From: Hyphomicrobiales bacterium
GTDB taxonomy: Bacteria > Pseudomonadota > Alphaproteobacteria > Rhizobiales > Rhizobiaceae
Length of the DNA stretch: 64,000 nucleotides
NCBI GenBank assembly: GCA_900466875.1
Contig: UBNQ01000023.1
Coordinates: 372,001 to 436,000, forward strand
Direction: 5' to 3'
The position numbers were made by a program, and so were the translations under genes. Under the pieces are notes generated by a model. That model was not told the DNA's origin, made no database searches, and was given only the letters and a program-made list of their open reading frames with translations. Shown piece by piece: positions 1 through 9,254 of the stretch; position 1 is the stretch's first letter; each line of letters opens with the position of its first letter.

Positions 1-667
1 TACGCTTCGCAAACGCCTCCCGCATGCCCATGGCGCGCAGTGTATCGGCGTTGCGGCGGCCCGCTTCGGTCAGTTCCCAGCGGTTGGCGAGATGCTGCGC
101 CGCCTGCTTGCTCGGTTTTCTCAGCAGCAACTCGCTGCACAGCGTCAGGCTCAGGAGAACGACCGCACCCGCGACGACGGCAAGACCGAACAGGGGATGG
201 AAGAGATAGAGAAGGAAGACGAAGACCGGAATCCACGGCAGATCGGCAATCGCGATCGGACCCGGCCCGCTCATGAACTGCCGTATCTGATCGAGATCCC
301 GAAGCGGTGCCGATGACGCGCCGTCCTGTCCTGCAGCCGGCACGGCAAGCGTCGCCAGGATCGACGGCTCGCTCAGCTGTTCGTCGAGACGGCGGCCGAT
401 CTGCAGGAGAACTTTCGAGCGGAGAATTTCGATGACGGTCAGCACCGCATAAATGCCGGCAGCCAGAAGCGAAAGCGCTGCGAGCGTCGGAATGCTGTGG
501 CTGGCCAGCACCCGGTCATAGACCTGCATCATGAAGAGCGGGCTGACGAGCATCAGGATGTTGCTGACGGCGCTCAGGACGGCGACGCCGATAAATGCCT
601 GCCGCGTTGCCGAAAGAGCCGATCGGATCGAGGGTTGCCCGTTTGTCGTAGCCAAGCACTGCCTCAT
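1..667 (-). CDS. prsD: Type I secretion ABC transporter, PrsD-like (N-terminal part, cut by window edge)
   Basis: The reverse strand encodes 222 residues of the membrane half of a type I secretion permease/ATPase of the PrtD/HlyB group; the ATPase half lies beyond the left edge. Visible are the family hallmark LVSPLFMMQVYDRVL near residue 40, a helix around residues 60-75, and IADLPWIPVFVFLLYLFHP, which is typical of PrtD-type proteins. In rhizobia PrsD with PrsE exports glycanases and adhesins, and sits near pss and rfb genes, as here. The start ATG at 667 is chosen; an in-frame GTG at 718 is also open. The assignment to this family is firm; the name prsD is inferred from context. Confidence 0.75.
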   Translation of the reverse strand, partial: MRQCLATTNGQPSIRSALSATRQAFIGVAVLSAVSNILMLVSPLFMMQVYDRVLASHSIPTLAALSLLAAGIYAVLTVIEILRSKVLLQIGRRLDEQLSEPSILATLAVPAAGQDGASSAPLRDLDQIRQFMSGPGPIAIADLPWIPVFVFLLYLFHPLFGLAVVAGAVVLLSLTLCSELLLRKPSKQAAQHLANRWELTEAGRRNADTLRAMGMREAFAKR

Positions 668-970
668 GAACGCACGATACCAAGGATGAGTAGCAAGGTT
701 ACGAGAAACGAGGTTCACATTTGATGAACAAGGCCGGATTCATTGGATTTTCAGGAAAACTGAAGTCGTTTTCGGGGTTTTGCATCTGGTCGCATCGCTC
801 AATTCGGTGACCCGCAAGTGTTTGGCGGCGAGAAAAGGCCCATCAGCGTTAATAATAAATTAAAAAATCGTGTCTGCGCTTTTCAATTGCGTTGCTGTAA
901 ACATACTTCGATGGCAGATAGTGTCGCACATAATTATTACGACTTCGATTGAATATAGGGGCGTTCAATT
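668..970. other. Divergent intergenic region, no gene seen
   Basis: About 300 bases separate the leftward transporter from the rightward pss genes, so promoters for both directions probably lie here. The part from 850 to 960 is AT-rich compared with the surroundings. I see no RNA gene or convincing operator. An AGGGG at 957-961 serves as ribosome binding site for the TTG start at 971. Confidence 0.5.
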
Positions 971-1417
971 TTGACTAGGGTACTCGCAATAACCTCTGGC
1001 GGGGGCCATTGGGACGAGATGATGGTCTTGAGGGAGGACCTGGCCGGCGTCGAAATGATCTACGCAAACACCTTTCCGGGGCTGGCGGAGAGCGCCGGGG
1101 TGGAAAAATGCTATCTTATCGAGGATTGTAACCGGGATACGCCCATGTCGGTCATCCGGTGCGCACGTGATATTTTCCGGGTGATCCGGCAGGAGCGTCC
1201 CGATCTCATCATCTCGACAGGTGCCGCACCTGGACTGATCGCGATCGTCATCGGCAAGGCCTTCGGTTGCCGTACGATCTGGGTCGAGAGCGTCGCCAAT
1301 TCCATCGAGCTTTCCATGAGCGGCCGGCTCGCGGGCAAGTTCGCCGATCTGTGGCTGACGCAATGGCAACATCTTTCCCGTCCCAAAGGGCCTGTCTATT
1401 GGGGTAGCATCCTGTGA
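971..1417 (+). CDS. pssD: PssD/Alg14-like subunit of a two-part glycosyltransferase
   Basis: The 148-residue product matches the Alg14/PssD/Cps14F family, the membrane-anchoring half of a split GT-28-like glycosyltransferase. The N-terminus has the family motif SGGGHWDEM, and the middle has PDLIISTGAAPGLIAIVIGK. In R. leguminosarum PssD and PssE together add glucuronic acid to the lipid-linked exopolysaccharide unit; the sugar used here is inferred. The start is TTG at 971, because a stop at 956-958 blocks longer frames and AGGGG lies nine bases upstream. The 3' end overlaps the next gene by GTGA, so translation is probably coupled. Confidence 0.85.
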   Translation: MTRVLAITSGGGHWDEMMVLREDLAGVEMIYANTFPGLAESAGVEKCYLIEDCNRDTPMSVIRCARDIFRVIRQERPDLIISTGAAPGLIAIVIGKAFGCRTIWVESVANSIELSMSGRLAGKFADLWLTQWQHLSRPKGPVYWGSIL

Positions 1418-1905
1418 TCTTGCTGACTGTCGGTACACAGCTGCCCTTCGATCGCCTTGTGCAGATCATGGACGCGATCGCGCCGGAGCTTCCCGACACG
1501 ATCTTTGCCCAGATCGGTCGGGGTGACTACATTCCGCGCAACTTCGAACATTGCCGCATGGCCTCGCCGGATGAACTGGCGGAAAAGTTCGCCGGCGCCA
1601 GCCGAATCGTCTCGCATGCCGGAACGGGAAGCCTGCTGACGGCGCGCCGTCATCGCAAGCCGATCATCCTTTTCCCGCGCAGGGCGTCCCTGGGCGAACA
1701 CCGCAACGACCATCAGCTTGCAACCTGCCAGCAGTTGAACGGCTCGCCGGGCCTGTCCGTGGCTTATGATGAAGCAGACCTGCACGCGCTGTTGCGTTCC
1801 GATACGGTTCCTGTGGCCGACGAGCCTGCGTCGCTCGCAACGGGATCCAGGCTTGGGCGCGGGATTGCCGATTATATCCGCCGGATCGACCATGAGGAAC
1901 ACTGA
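1414..1905 (+). CDS. pssE: PssE/Alg13-like catalytic subunit of the two-part glycosyltransferase
   Basis: The 163-residue product is of the Alg13/PssE/Cps14G family, equivalent to the C-terminal sugar-nucleotide-binding half of GT-28 enzymes. It starts ILLTVGTQLPFDRLV, and the middle has RIVSHAGTGSLLTARRHRKP, the conserved nucleotide-sugar loop, followed by FPRRASLGEHRNDHQ. It starts with GTG overlapping the stop of the PssD gene by four bases, the usual arrangement for the pair. The two proteins are expected to form one enzyme at the inner face of the cytoplasmic membrane for exopolysaccharide synthesis. Confidence 0.85.
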   Translation: MILLTVGTQLPFDRLVQIMDAIAPELPDTIFAQIGRGDYIPRNFEHCRMASPDELAEKFAGASRIVSHAGTGSLLTARRHRKPIILFPRRASLGEHRNDHQLATCQQLNGSPGLSVAYDEADLHALLRSDTVPVADEPASLATGSRLGRGIADYIRRIDHEEH

Positions 1906-1987
1906 TTGTTGCGGCCGAGAGTGACGCTCCGGCCTGCAAAACTTCTGTAACGGCCATGAGCTAAAGCCATATTTGTAAATGGGCTTA

Positions 1988-2032
1988 CTCGAATTAAGGC
2001 CCTCTCGAATTAAGGCCTCCCTCGAATTAAGG
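1988..2032 (+). repeat. Three tandem copies of CTCGAATTAAGG before rfbC
   Basis: The 12-base unit CTCGAATTAAGG occurs at 1988-1999, 2004-2015 and 2021-2032, with periods of 16 and 17 bases. The spacers are CCCT and CCTCC. The last copy ends in AAGGA, which may act as ribosome binding site for the ATG at 2046. Function is unknown; it could be a regulator site array or a slippage-prone tract. Confidence 0.8.
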
Positions 2033-2045
2033 ATTGTCGGACGAT

Positions 2046-2603
2046 ATGAATTTCGAAAAACTGGATATTCCTGACGTCATTCTGATTGAGCCAAAGAAGT
2101 TCGGCGACAGTCGCGGTTATTTCATGGAGACATTCCGCCATTCACTGTTTGCCGAACATGTCGGTGATTACAATTTCGTGCAGGACAACCAGTCGCTTTC
2201 GGCCGAGGTCGGCACGGTGCGCGGCCTGCATTTCCAGCTGGATCCTAAGGCGCAGGGCAAGCTGGTGCGCTGCATCGCCGGCGCTTTGCTGGATATCGCG
2301 GTCGATATCCGCACCGGTTCACCGACCTATGGCAGGCATATCGCGGTCGAGCTGACGGCCGAAAACGACAGGCAGCTCTGGGTGCCGCCAGGTTTTGCCC
2401 ACGGTTTCTGCACGCTCGTTCCCAATACCGAGATCAGTTACAAGGTGACGAACTATTACAGCGCCGAGCATGATCGTGGCCTGTTATGGAACGATCCGGC
2501 ACTCGGTATCAGGTGGCCTGTCGATGCGGAGAAGGCAGCCCTTTCCGACAAGGACAGGAAGCAGCCGCAGCTTTCCGAGCTGGGTACCGCTTTTACCTAT
2601 TGA
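2046..2603 (+). CDS. rfbC: dTDP-4-dehydrorhamnose 3,5-epimerase (RmlC)
   Basis: The 185-residue cupin enzyme epimerises dTDP-4-dehydro-6-deoxyglucose at C3 and C5, the third step to dTDP-L-rhamnose. Motifs seen are DSRGYFMETF (residues 21-30), VRGLHFQ with catalytic His62, the core LLDIAVDIRTGSPTYG, and PPGFAHGFCTL near 114-124. I choose ATG 2046, since the AAGGA of the upstream repeat then stands at a usable distance. A TTG at 2034 would be nearly on top of it. This is the first of four rhamnose genes in the order C-B-D-A. Confidence 0.95.
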   Translation: MNFEKLDIPDVILIEPKKFGDSRGYFMETFRHSLFAEHVGDYNFVQDNQSLSAEVGTVRGLHFQLDPKAQGKLVRCIAGALLDIAVDIRTGSPTYGRHIAVELTAENDRQLWVPPGFAHGFCTLVPNTEISYKVTNYYSAEHDRGLLWNDPALGIRWPVDAEKAALSDKDRKQPQLSELGTAFTY

Positions 2604-2626
2604 GGCAATTTTGCCCGATCTTGCCC

Positions 2627-2652
2627 GGAAGGCAGCAGCAAGCCTGCCTTCC
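2627..2652 (+). other. Strong hairpin between rfbC and rfbB
   Basis: GGAAGGCAG and CTGCCTTCC form a perfect nine-pair stem with an eight-base loop in the transcript between rfbC and rfbB. No run of T follows, so it is not a classical terminator. It may stabilise mRNA ends or tune expression within the operon. Confidence 0.6.
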
Positions 2653-2705
2653 CAGACCTTCCTGCCGCGGCCATGATCCGCGATGATGTACGGAGAATTC
2701 GTCAG

Positions 2706-3788
2706 ATGCGCGTAGTGGTGACAGGTGGAGCAGGCTTCATCGGATCGGCCCTGGTCAGGCACCTTGTCCTCGACAAGGGCTATGAGGTCCTCAATATCGA
2801 CAAGCTGACCTATGCCGGTACGGAAACCTCGGTGAAGGCCGTCGGCAATCGTCCCGGCTACCGGTTCCTGCAGGCCGATATCTGCGACCGCGCGGCGATC
2901 GCGGAAGCGCTGGCAAGCTTCCGCCCCGACCGCGTCATGCATCTGGCCGCCGAAAGCCATGTGGACCGCTCAATCACCGGCGCCAAGGATTTCATCGATA
3001 CCAATATCATCGGCACGTTCAACATGCTCGAATGCGCTCGCCAGTATTGGCTGACGCTCGAAGCAGCCGAAAAAGAGGCCTTCCGCTTCCTGCACGTCTC
3101 GACCGACGAGGTTTATGGCTCGCTTGGCGATGACGGGCTGTTCACCGAAGAAACCCCCTACGACCCGAGCTCTCCCTATTCGGCTTCGAAGGCCGCCTCC
3201 GACCATCTGGCCAAGGCCTGGGCGCGCACCTACGGTTTTCCGGTCGTGGTGTCGAACTGCTCCAACAATTACGGTCCGTACCATTTTCCGGAAAAGCTGA
3301 TCCCGCTGATCATCCTCAACGCGCTCGATGGAAAGCAGCTGCCGGTTTACGGCAACGGCGCCAATATCCGCGACTGGCTCTATGTCGAGGATCATGCCCG
3401 TGCGCTCGATATCATCGCCGAGCGTGGCCGGATCGGTGAGACCTACAATGTCGGCGGCCGCAACGAGCGTCGCAATATCGATGTCGTCACCCGCATCTGC
3501 GAGCTGATGGATCAGCTTCGCCCGCAGGCCAAATCTCACGCGAGCCTGATCACCTATGTCACCGATCGTCCCGGCCATGACGCCCGTTATGCGATCGATG
3601 CGACCAAGCTGGAAACCGAACTCGGCTGGAAGGCGCAGGAGAATTTCGACACCGGCATCGAAAAGACCGTGCGCTGGTACCTGGAAAACGAGTGGTGGTG
3701 GGCGCCGCTTCGCAAGGGCTATGAAGGCAACCGCCTCGGGCTGCTCGATGCCGACAAGAAAGCGCCCGCCAAGGACGTCTCGGCATGA
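2706..3788 (+). CDS. rfbB: dTDP-glucose 4,6-dehydratase (RmlB)
   Basis: The 360-residue short-chain dehydrogenase/reductase turns dTDP-glucose into dTDP-4-dehydro-6-deoxyglucose with bound NAD. Seen are the Rossmann motif TGGAGFIGS (6-14), [11 protein letters not shown], the STDEVYG segment with Asp134 and Glu135, and Y158xxxK162 in [18 protein letters not shown] is the usual substrate-binding loop. ATG 2706 is preferred over an upstream in-frame ATG at 2673, because the protein then begins directly with the first beta strand and GGAG lies at 2691. The 3' end overlaps rfbD by ATGA. Confidence 0.96.
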   Translation: MRVVVTGGAGFIGSALVRHLVLDKGYEVLNIDKLTYAGTETSVKAVGNRPGYRFLQADICDRAAIAEALASFRPDRVMHLAAESHVDRSITGAKDFIDTNIIGTFNMLECARQYWLTLEAAEKEAFRFLHVSTDEVYGSLGDDGLFTEETPYDPSSPYSASKAASDHLAKAWARTYGFPVVVSNCSNNYGPYHFPEKLIPLIILNALDGKQLPVYGNGANIRDWLYVEDHARALDIIAERGRIGETYNVGGRNERRNIDVVTRICELMDQLRPQAKSHASLITYVTDRPGHDARYAIDATKLETELGWKAQENFDTGIEKTVRWYLENEWWWAPLRKGYEGNRLGLLDADKKAPAKDVSA

Positions 3789-4681
3789 GTGCGGCCAGGC
3801 GCATGGTCGTCACCGGCCGGGAAGGGCAGGTTGTCCTGTCGCTTCTCGAACGCGGTGCCAACGACGGTCGCTTCGAAGTAATCGCGCTCGGCCGTCCGGA
3901 ACTCGACCTGTCCGCACCGGAGACGATCGAGGCTGCACTGCGGGAGGCGCGACCGGACGTGATCGTTTCGGCAGCCGCCTATACCGCCGTCGATCAGGCC
4001 GAAACCGATGAAGAGGCGGCGACCGTCATCAACGGCGTGGCGGCTGGCAAGATTGCGCAAGTCGCTGCCGCACTCGGCGTCCCGGTCATTCACCTCTCCA
4101 CCGACTATGTCTTTGATGGCTCGAAGACCGAAGCCTATGTCGAGAGCGATCCGGTCGCACCGATCGGCGCCTATGGTCGCTCGAAGCTTGCCGGTGAGCA
4201 GGCTGTCGCTGCGGCAACCCAGAACCACGCCATCCTTCGCACGGCCTGGGTCTATAGCCCGTTCGGCAAGAATTTTCTCAAAACCATGCTCAAGCTCGCC
4301 GAAACACGCGACAGCCTGAATGTGGTCGACGATCAGGTCGGCAACCCGACTTCGGCGCTCGATATCGCCGATACGGTTTTGACCGTCGCATCCAATCTTC
4401 TTGGCAGCGACGATCCAGCCCTGCGCGGCACCTTCCACATGACCGGAACGGGTGAGGGCAGCTGGGCGGATTTCGCCATCGAGATTTTTGCGCGGTCGAA
4501 GCTGGCAGGCGGCTCGACGGCAGAAGTCGGTCGCATTCCGTCGAGCGCCTATCCGACGCCGGCAAAACGGCCAGCCAATTCACGGCTCGACTGCAGCCTT
4601 CTTGAATTGCGGCACGGCACACGACTTCCCGACTGGAAACAGTCCACAGCCATCATCGTCGAGCGACTGGCTCGAACCTAA
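3785..4681 (+). CDS. rfbD: dTDP-4-dehydrorhamnose reductase (RmlD)
   Basis: The 298-residue enzyme reduces dTDP-4-dehydrorhamnose to dTDP-L-rhamnose using NAD(P)H. The N-terminus has the shortened nucleotide loop TGREGQV, then [12 protein letters not shown], the conserved STDYVFDG (105-112), and the catalytic Y130xxxK134 in YGRSK. The start ATG shares four bases with the rfbB stop. It completes the pathway encoded by the four adjacent genes. The product would feed rhamnose into exopolysaccharide or lipopolysaccharide. Confidence 0.95.
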   Translation: MSAARRMVVTGREGQVVLSLLERGANDGRFEVIALGRPELDLSAPETIEAALREARPDVIVSAAAYTAVDQAETDEEAATVINGVAAGKIAQVAAALGVPVIHLSTDYVFDGSKTEAYVESDPVAPIGAYGRSKLAGEQAVAAATQNHAILRTAWVYSPFGKNFLKTMLKLAETRDSLNVVDDQVGNPTSALDIADTVLTVASNLLGSDDPALRGTFHMTGTGEGSWADFAIEIFARSKLAGGSTAEVGRIPSSAYPTPAKRPANSRLDCSLLELRHGTRLPDWKQSTAIIVERLART

Positions 4682-4699
4682 AAGATAAGGGCGATACGC

Positions 4700-5569
<870 letters not shown>

Positions 5570-5633
5570 TCACGGTCTTATCCGGCGCGGTGCCAATGCC
5601 GCGTCGGCTCTTTAACTGCATCGCGGGGCGCGT

Positions 5634-6941
5634 GTGTTCAATCTCAGGCATATTGCCGTCAATCTTCTCGGGTCTGCTTTACCGATCCTCATCATCCTCA
5701 TCACGGTCCCGCTTTATCTTCACGCCATCGGCGCCGAAAAATACGGAGCGCTGTCGCTCGTCTGGATCGTCTTCGGATATTTCGGCATTCTCGATTTCGG
5801 CATTTCTAGATCGGTGACCACGGCGATCAGCCGCTCCGAGGGACGGGAGGCAAAGGCCGATATCATCTGGTCTGCCGCTGCGCTCAACACCACCTGGGGC
5901 GCGCTGATCGCGATTGTCGGCGGAGGCGCATTCTTCCTCTACGCAGCCTACAGCGAAAGCCAGATGGTCGGCGATGTGGCAACCGTGCTTCCCTGGATGA
6001 TGATCGGCATTCCGGTTTTGATGATCACCTCCACCTTGAATGGCGCGCTCGATGGCGAGGAGCGTTTCAAGATGGCCAACAGCCTGCAGCTTGTCGGCTC
6101 GATCCTCTACCAGATCGTGCCTCTGCTCACGGCCTATTATGTCTCCGATCATCTGCCGGATCTGATCGTCGCCGTCATCCTGTGCCGCTTCGTGCTGCTG
6201 GTATTGTACGCCATTGTGGTCGGCCGCCTGTTCGATCTCGTGGCGCTGTTTTCCGTGTCGAAGTCCACCATGATTTCGCTGCTGAAATTCGGCTCTTCGA
6301 TCGCCGCCGTGAATATCCTCGATCCGATCTTCACCCGCATCGATCAGGTCATCATCGCCCGTTTCGCCGGCGCTGCGGATGTCGCGGCCTACAGTATCGC
6401 GGTAAACTCGATCGGCCGGCTGGGAATTCTGCCGATGGCGTTGTCGCGATCGATCTTCCCGAAGCTCTCGACGGGAACCGCCGATGACCACCGCGAAGCG
6501 CTGTTTTCCTCCAAGAGCAAGATCATCTGGATCTGGTTCGGCATCTGCGGCGCGGCCATCGTGGCGAGCGATCTCGTCTATTACCTGTGGCTGAGGGATC
6601 CGATCTATGCCGAGGTTAGTGCGGTCGCAAAGGTCTATGCCGTGGGGCTGTGGGCCAATTGCCTCGGCATCCTTCCCTATACAGCCCTGCAGGCCTGGGG
6701 CCGTTCCACGACGATCCTGAAGGTGCATCTTCTCGAAATGCCGTTCTACCTGGCGGCGCTCGTGGTGCTGACCTATTATTACGGCACGCTTGGCGCCGCC
6801 ATAGCCTACGGTTTCCGAAGCTATGCAGACTACATCATCCTGTGGAAGATGTGCGGCTATCCCGTTCGTCGCCAGGGCATGTTCACAGCCCTGCTGCTCG
6901 CCCTTACCGTTCTGGCCCTTGCAATGCACCAGTTCGGCTGA
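5634..6941 (+). CDS. Polysaccharide flippase, Wzx type (PssL-like)
   Basis: The 435-residue protein is strongly hydrophobic with about twelve membrane segments. It begins FNLRHIAVNLLGSALPILIILITVPLYL, the usual opening of oligosaccharide flippases of the MVF/Wzx group. Such proteins move lipid-linked repeat units across the inner membrane. The gene follows rfbA closely and starts with GTG, preceded by GGGG about six bases away. In R. leguminosarum a Wzx-like protein (PssL) is encoded near rfb genes, which fits; identity with it is inferred. There is no sign of damage. Confidence 0.85.
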   Translation: MFNLRHIAVNLLGSALPILIILITVPLYLHAIGAEKYGALSLVWIVFGYFGILDFGISRSVTTAISRSEGREAKADIIWSAAALNTTWGALIAIVGGGAFFLYAAYSESQMVGDVATVLPWMMIGIPVLMITSTLNGALDGEERFKMANSLQLVGSILYQIVPLLTAYYVSDHLPDLIVAVILCRFVLLVLYAIVVGRLFDLVALFSVSKSTMISLLKFGSSIAAVNILDPIFTRIDQVIIARFAGAADVAAYSIAVNSIGRLGILPMALSRSIFPKLSTGTADDHREALFSSKSKIIWIWFGICGAAIVASDLVYYLWLRDPIYAEVSAVAKVYAVGLWANCLGILPYTALQAWGRSTTILKVHLLEMPFYLAALVVLTYYYGTLGAAIAYGFRSYADYIILWKMCGYPVRRQGMFTALLLALTVLALAMHQFG

Positions 6942-6986
6942 GGCCGTTTCAACAGGAGCGGGAAGGGCGCACGAGTTGGGGAGCGT

Positions 6987-7097
6987 GCTTTAGAGCATGT
7001 TTCGCAAAAGTGTGCAGCGGTTTTGCGCTAAAGACATGCGATAAACTAAGAAGCTAAAGCGTTTAGAGCGAATCCGAAGGATCGCGACACGCTTTAG
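6987..7097. repeat. Rhizobial intergenic repeat element, copy 1
   Basis: A roughly 110-base element contains GCAAAAGTGTGCAGCGG, a mirrored TTTTGCG, GACATGCG and AAGCTAAAGCG, and has GCTTTAG at both ends. The same core recurs in diverged form at 31184-31282 and 36640-36712. Elements with this core are common between genes in Rhizobiaceae, as I recall. It overlaps the 3' end of the leftward glycosyltransferase gene and supplies its TAA stop codon. Confidence 0.75.
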
Positions 7098-8218
7098 CGA
7101 ACAGTCAGCCATTCTTCGATGACGTCGGCCCACTTCAAGGGGATCTGGATCTTTTCCCAGGCCTCCGGGGCATTGGCGGAGATTGTGCTGTAAAGCTGAG
7201 CGTTGGCCAGAAGTGCGTCGATCTTGGCGGCGAACTCGTCGCCATCTCCGCCGCGGAACATCAGGCAACTGAAACCGTCCTCGATATTCTCCAGGAACAT
7301 CGGGTGGTCGGATGCCACCAGCGGCGTTCGGGAGCAGAGCGCCTCATAAATCGTCAGCGGCAATCCTTCCGAATATTCATGGCGGCTCGGCACCACGACG
7401 ATGTCGGCCTCGGCCATGGCCGGAACCATCTCGCTGTTCGGAATGAGGCCCTTGAAGGCCACCTCGGCCCCTATGCCGAGCGTTCGTGCAAGCTGCGTCA
7501 GCCTGTCGGTTTCCCCCCGGCCATAGAGATCGAGCGTGATCGGCTTGCCCTCCCGCTTCAACCTGGCTGCCGCATGCAGGAGATCGTCGACGCCTTTGGC
7601 GGCACTGAGAAGGCCGGCATACATGATCTTGCGGCCTCGAGCCGCGGTCTTCGCCTCTCTCTGATACGGTGTATCCTGCGATGGAAAATCCCAGGCGGCG
7701 ACCTTGTCCGCAGGCACGCCGATCTCGATCAGTTGCCGCGCGGCGCGTCGCCCGTGATTGGCCACGCGCGTGATGGTCCGGGATTTGAGATAGTGGGCGA
7801 TCACCCGCCGTTTGAAACGCTCCTTCAGGGTTTTCGCCGGAAAGGAATCGGCCAGAAGCGCCAATGTCGGCAGCCCTGCCTTCACCGCCCATCGCAGCAA
7901 TATCGGGTTCGGCAGACGCAGTATCAGGCGATCCGGATTGGTCTTGCGGATGAGACCGAGAACCGTCGATGCGCTGAAATGGTCCTGAAACCCGGCGCCG
8001 ATGGCACGCGCTCCGCTTGGAAGGACGGTGTCATAGGCTTCCGACGTCAGGCCGGTGATCGTGGTCACGTTATAGCGCTTTGCCAGATTCTGGACGTAAT
8101 CGACCGTATACCGCTGCGCCCTGTAGGTTTCCGTGCCATCCTCGGCAAGCCGTAGCGCCGCCTCGCGGAAATCACCGGCATATTGAACTATAACAAGATT
8201 TTCTTTCTGAAGAGACAT
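7094..8218 (-). CDS. Family 4 glycosyltransferase
   Basis: The 374-residue protein has the GT-B fold of glycosyltransferase family 4. The acceptor half starts ENLVIVQYAGDFREAA. The donor half has IMYAGLLSAAKGVDDLLHA near 198-216, LYGRGE near 231, and the E-x7-E motif in EGLPLTIYE (Glu284 and Glu292). It probably adds a sugar to an exopolysaccharide or lipopolysaccharide intermediate; the sugar cannot be told. It stands alone on the minus strand, facing the flippase. Its stop codon lies inside the repeat element. Confidence 0.88.
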   Translation of the reverse strand: MSLQKENLVIVQYAGDFREAALRLAEDGTETYRAQRYTVDYVQNLAKRYNVTTITGLTSEAYDTVLPSGARAIGAGFQDHFSASTVLGLIRKTNPDRLILRLPNPILLRWAVKAGLPTLALLADSFPAKTLKERFKRRVIAHYLKSRTITRVANHGRRAARQLIEIGVPADKVAAWDFPSQDTPYQREAKTAARGRKIMYAGLLSAAKGVDDLLHAAARLKREGKPITLDLYGRGETDRLTQLARTLGIGAEVAFKGLIPNSEMVPAMAEADIVVVPSRHEYSEGLPLTIYEALCSRTPLVASDHPMFLENIEDGFSCLMFRGGDGDEFAAKIDALLANAQLYSTISANAPEAWEKIQIPLKWADVIEEWLTVR

Positions 8219-8463
8219 TGCCGGATCGATCTTTCGTCTTTGATTGTTGACGCGCCCAAAAGTCTATCCAGCATATCTCCTATATTTCTCGTGAATGCAG
8301 GGCGATATTGAGATCTTTTTCAAGGTTAGGCTCTCACTTTTTCTGCGGCTTCAACCTTCGAGCGTTTTGAAGAAAAATACCCGCAACAATGATAGCCAGA
8401 ATGCCTGCCGCAGGTGTAATGTCGGTAGATATCGAGAGGCTTTTCGTGTCTGGGGGGATGCGA

Positions 8464-9195
8464 ATGTACAGCGATTCATTTGCGATCAATGCTGCATACT
8501 TTGGTCGACGGGCGATGAAGTGGGCCATCGGAAAAGACCACCTTACCCGCAAGGACGTAAACCTTCCAAAACGTCGCCTCGGGACACGATATGGCGGATG
8601 GTTCGTTTACGAGATGCCTCTTGGGGAAAATCCGGCTCCGGTCGTGCTGTCCTTCGGGATCGGCAACGATATCTCCTTCGATCTCGAATTGATCAGGAAG
8701 TTCAACGCGACTGTCTACGCATTCGACCCGACGCCGATGAGCCTCGACTGGTTGAAGACGCAGAACCTGCCGGATCGTTTTGTGGCTTTCCCGATCGGTG
8801 TCGCTGCGGTCGATGGTGAAATCGAGTTCGGCCTGCCGCAGCGGGAAGGGTGGGACAGTTATTCGGTGCTAGACAAGCGCCGGGGCAGTGTAAACTGCCC
8901 GGTCAAGACATTGCAGTCCATCATCGACATGACGACGCAGGATAAAGAGATCGATCTCCTGAAAATGGATATCGAAGGCTCGGAATTCGAAGTTCTGGAC
9001 GACCTGCACACACTGACGATCCGCCCGAAGCAGCTTCTGGTCGAATTTCACTATCACGAAAAATCGATGGAAAAGAAGCATCACGATGTCCTGAGACACA
9101 TCGAGCTGCTGAGACGGGACGGGTATCTCGTCTACGATATTTCTCCCTGGGGCAGAGAGTTTTCGCTGATCCGCAGCGATGTTCTGTCCAGATAG
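8464..9195 (+). CDS. FkbM-family methyltransferase
   Basis: The 243-residue product is an FkbM-type SAM-dependent methyltransferase. Seen are the SAM loop VVLSFGIGNDISFDLELI, FDPTP where the acidic SAM ligand follows, and IDLLKMDIEGSEFEVL, the family's most conserved stretch. It probably O-methylates a sugar of the nearby polysaccharide; this is inferred from context. The start is set at ATG 8464, because a run of six G stands six bases before it. In-frame ATGs at 8389, 8419 and 8458 have poorer ribosome binding sites. Confidence 0.82.
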   Translation: MYSDSFAINAAYFGRRAMKWAIGKDHLTRKDVNLPKRRLGTRYGGWFVYEMPLGENPAPVVLSFGIGNDISFDLELIRKFNATVYAFDPTPMSLDWLKTQNLPDRFVAFPIGVAAVDGEIEFGLPQREGWDSYSVLDKRRGSVNCPVKTLQSIIDMTTQDKEIDLLKMDIEGSEFEVLDDLHTLTIRPKQLLVEFHYHEKSMEKKHHDVLRHIELLRRDGYLVYDISPWGREFSLIRSDVLSR

Positions 9196-9254
9196 CTGGA
9201 ACCTGTCGGTATCCCGCTCCGGCGGAGCGGGACAAGAGGCAATGACGATCAAGC

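Noticed and set aside
2600..2660. CCCGGAAGGCAGCAGC after rfbC, resembling the conserved loop of SRP RNA
   Set aside because: The surrounding helix of 4.5S RNA is missing; the segment is better explained as a simple hairpin.
8334..8552. A 72-codon minus-strand frame ending in a hydrophobic helix with a basic tail
   Set aside because: Half of it lies antisense to the FkbM methyltransferase start, and no ribosome binding site or family supports it; it could be a gene remnant at most.
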